The notes under the pieces are model-generated. The model ran no database searches. It had not been told where the DNA came from and saw nothing but the letters and a program-made list of their open reading frames with translations. Positions 31,384 to 32,320 of a stretch of 32,320 bases of DNA are shown piece by piece. This stretch comes from Kitasatospora aureofaciens. GTDB taxonomy: Bacteria; Actinomycetota; Actinomycetes; Streptomycetales; Streptomycetaceae. The position numbers were made by a program, and so were the translations under genes. The stretch covers positions 1-32,320 of the forward strand of contig NZ_JAHTKP010000078.1 in assembly GCF_019192735.1 (NCBI RefSeq), read 5' to 3'. Positions within the stretch are counted from its first letter, which is position 1; each line of letters begins with the position of its first letter.

Positions 31384-32082
31384 ATGCCCATCGTCCCGCC
31401 GACGCACTCCGCCGAGCGCTCGCTCCGCCGGGCCGGCGCCAAGATCGTCGTCGGCCTGGACGAGGTCGGGCGCGGCGCCTGGGCCGGCCCGGTCACCGTC
31501 GGCGCGGCCATCACCGGCCTGCGCAGGGCGCCGGAGGGGCTCACCGACTCCAAGCTGCTCACCGAGCTGCGCCGCCGCGCGCTTGCCCCGGTCCTCGCCG
31601 ACTGGGTCACCGCGTACGCGCTCGGCCACGCCTCGCCGCAGGAGTGCGACGAGCTCGGCATGACCGCCGCCCTGCGCCTGGCCGCCGTCCGCGCCCTGGA
31701 GGCGCTGCCGGTCGAACCCGACGCGGTGATCCTCGACGGCAAGCACGACTACCTGGGCGGCCCCTGGCGGGTGCGCACGGTGATCAAGGGCGACCAGTCC
31801 TGCATCTGCGTCTCGGCCGCCTCGGTGCTCGCCAAGGTCCACCGCGACGGCCTGATGGCCGAACTCGGCGAGCAGCACCCCGCGTACGGCTTCGCCGACA
31901 ACGCGGGCTACCCCTCCCCGGTGCACCGCGCGGCGCTGGAGGAGTTCGGCCCGACCGATCAGCACCGGCTCTCCTGGGCGTACTTGGACGCACTGCCGAA
32001 GTGGCGGCATCTCAAGCGGGTCCGGCCCGGCCTGGACACGGCCGAAGGCTCCGCCGACGAACAGTTGACGCTCGGTTTCTGA
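31384..32082 (+). CDS. rnhB: Ribonuclease HII
   Basis: A 232-residue RNase HII, which removes ribonucleotides and RNA primers from DNA. The catalytic carboxylates are Asp26 and Glu27 in GLDEVGRGAWAGP, Asp118 in ILDGKHD and Asp155 in AKVHRD. LTDSKLLT and the C-terminal GYPSPVHRAAL with HRLSW are also typical. The ATG at 31384 follows GAAGGA at 7 bases. It is downstream of tetR in the same direction but separated by 182 bp of repeats, so probably its own unit. Functionally it fits the DNA-metabolism theme of the core region (LexA, helicase, NrdJ). Confidence 0.95.
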   Translation: MPIVPPTHSAERSLRRAGAKIVVGLDEVGRGAWAGPVTVGAAITGLRRAPEGLTDSKLLTELRRRALAPVLADWVTAYALGHASPQECDELGMTAALRLAAVRALEALPVEPDAVILDGKHDYLGGPWRVRTVIKGDQSCICVSAASVLAKVHRDGLMAELGEQHPAYGFADNAGYPSPVHRAALEEFGPTDQHRLSWAYLDALPKWRHLKRVRPGLDTAEGSADEQLTLGF

Positions 32083-32097
32083 CGGTCCGTCTGGAAT

Positions 32098-32115
32098 TGC
32101 CGGATGGTTCCGGCA
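32098..32115 (+). terminator. Possible rnhB terminator
   Basis: A perfect 7-bp stem TGCCGGA/TCCGGCA with loop TGGT, 15 bases after the rnhB stop. Short, with no T tract. Confidence 0.5.
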
Positions 32116-32181
32116 CGGCGGTGCTGCCCAATGGGTGGGGTGCCCGTGCGCGTCCGACCGGCATTTGATAGATATCCGGGT

Positions 32182-32320
32182 ATGCCTGTCTTCCCCGAGG
32201 AGCCGGAGATTCACGAGAGCCTCCCGGGCCCCGGCGTTCCCTTCCCCCGCGAGTCGGACGCACAAGCCCTCCACGCGCCTGCCACCGGCGGCGCGCCTGC
32301 CACCGCACCCACGACCGTCG
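32182..32320 (+). CDS. Start of an unidentified open reading frame (3' truncated by the window)
   Basis: From the ATG at 32182 the frame stays open to the window end (46 codons), beginning MPVFPEEPEIHESLPGPG and becoming Pro/Ala/Thr-rich, with no recognisable domain. There is no clear ribosome-binding site; a -10-like TAGATA (32169-32174) lies 7 bases upstream, so the mRNA could be leaderless. In high-GC DNA a 46-codon open stretch is weak evidence. Confidence 0.4.
   Translation, partial: MPVFPEEPEIHESLPGPGVPFPRESDAQALHAPATGGAPATAPTTV

Noticed and set aside
1..32320. Mobile element, phage or defence island
   Set aside because: No transposase, integrase, terminal repeats, tRNA-linked attachment site, restriction-modification or other defence gene was seen; the accessory genes are metabolic, signalling or transport.

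Overview
The window is very GC-rich, uses GTG and TTG starts freely and has G/C-rich ribosome-binding sites. Its genes (HflX, DinG-type helicase, LexA, NrdR, cobalamin-dependent NrdJ, RNase HII, a conservon with paired P450s) point to a streptomycete-like actinomycete (Streptomyces or Kitasatospora). From memory, not checked here, the chain hflX - siderophore genes - dinG - lexA - nrdR - nrdJ - rnhB follows the order of the S. coelicolor SCO5796-SCO5812 region. This looks like a conserved chromosomal core with lineage-specific insertions rather than a mobile island. No tRNA, rRNA, insertion sequence, integrase, phage gene or CRISPR array was seen.

Layout. 1-2224: the 3' end of a RelA/SpoT-type (p)ppGpp enzyme, then the ribosome-associated GTPase hflX. 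2298-4656 (minus): two tandem paralogous secreted trypsin/V8-like serine proteases, convergent with hflX across a strong shared hairpin. 5022-10590: a four-gene citrate-hydroxamate siderophore operon (NIS synthetase, GNAT N-acyltransferase, lysine/diamine N-hydroxylase, second NIS synthetase). Gene order and sizes match rhbCDEF of rhizobactin 1021, and an iron-box-like site and a 13-bp inverted repeat lie upstream. 10603-12786: a DinG/XPD-type Fe-S helicase starting only 12 bp after the siderophore operon. 12903-13784 (minus): lexA. 14127-17722: nrdR-nrdJ, transcribed divergently from lexA, with SOS-box-like and NrdR-box-like sites in the shared spacer. 17918-18682: an atypical SDR/NmrA-like protein.

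19027-24825: a complete conservon (sensor-kinase-like CvnA, roadblock CvnB, DUF742 CvnC, Ras-like GTPase CvnD) translationally coupled to a CYP157-like P450, followed by a CYP154-like P450. The first P450 lacks the ExxR motif and the acid-alcohol pair. A three-copy 40-bp tandem repeat separates the two P450 genes. 25077-28547: a sugar ABC importer (binding lipoprotein and two permeases) with no ATPase gene. 28729-30276 (minus) and 30470-31201: a 14-TMS DHA2-type drug exporter divergent from a TetR regulator, with two matching GAACG-N4-CGTTC palindromes between them. 31384-32082: rnhB. 32182-end: the start of an unidentified ORF.

How the parts fit. The core genes serve the stringent response and ribosome rescue (relA/hflX), DNA damage (lexA, dinG-like, rnhB) and dNTP supply (nrdRJ). 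The accessory genes serve iron acquisition, a conservon signalling cascade ending in P450s, sugar uptake and drug efflux. I found no unambiguously new multi-gene system. The best candidates for a closer look are the ExxR-less P450 and repeat in the conservon, the rhb-like siderophore operon without its diamine-supply genes, and several well-defined but unassigned regulatory repeats.
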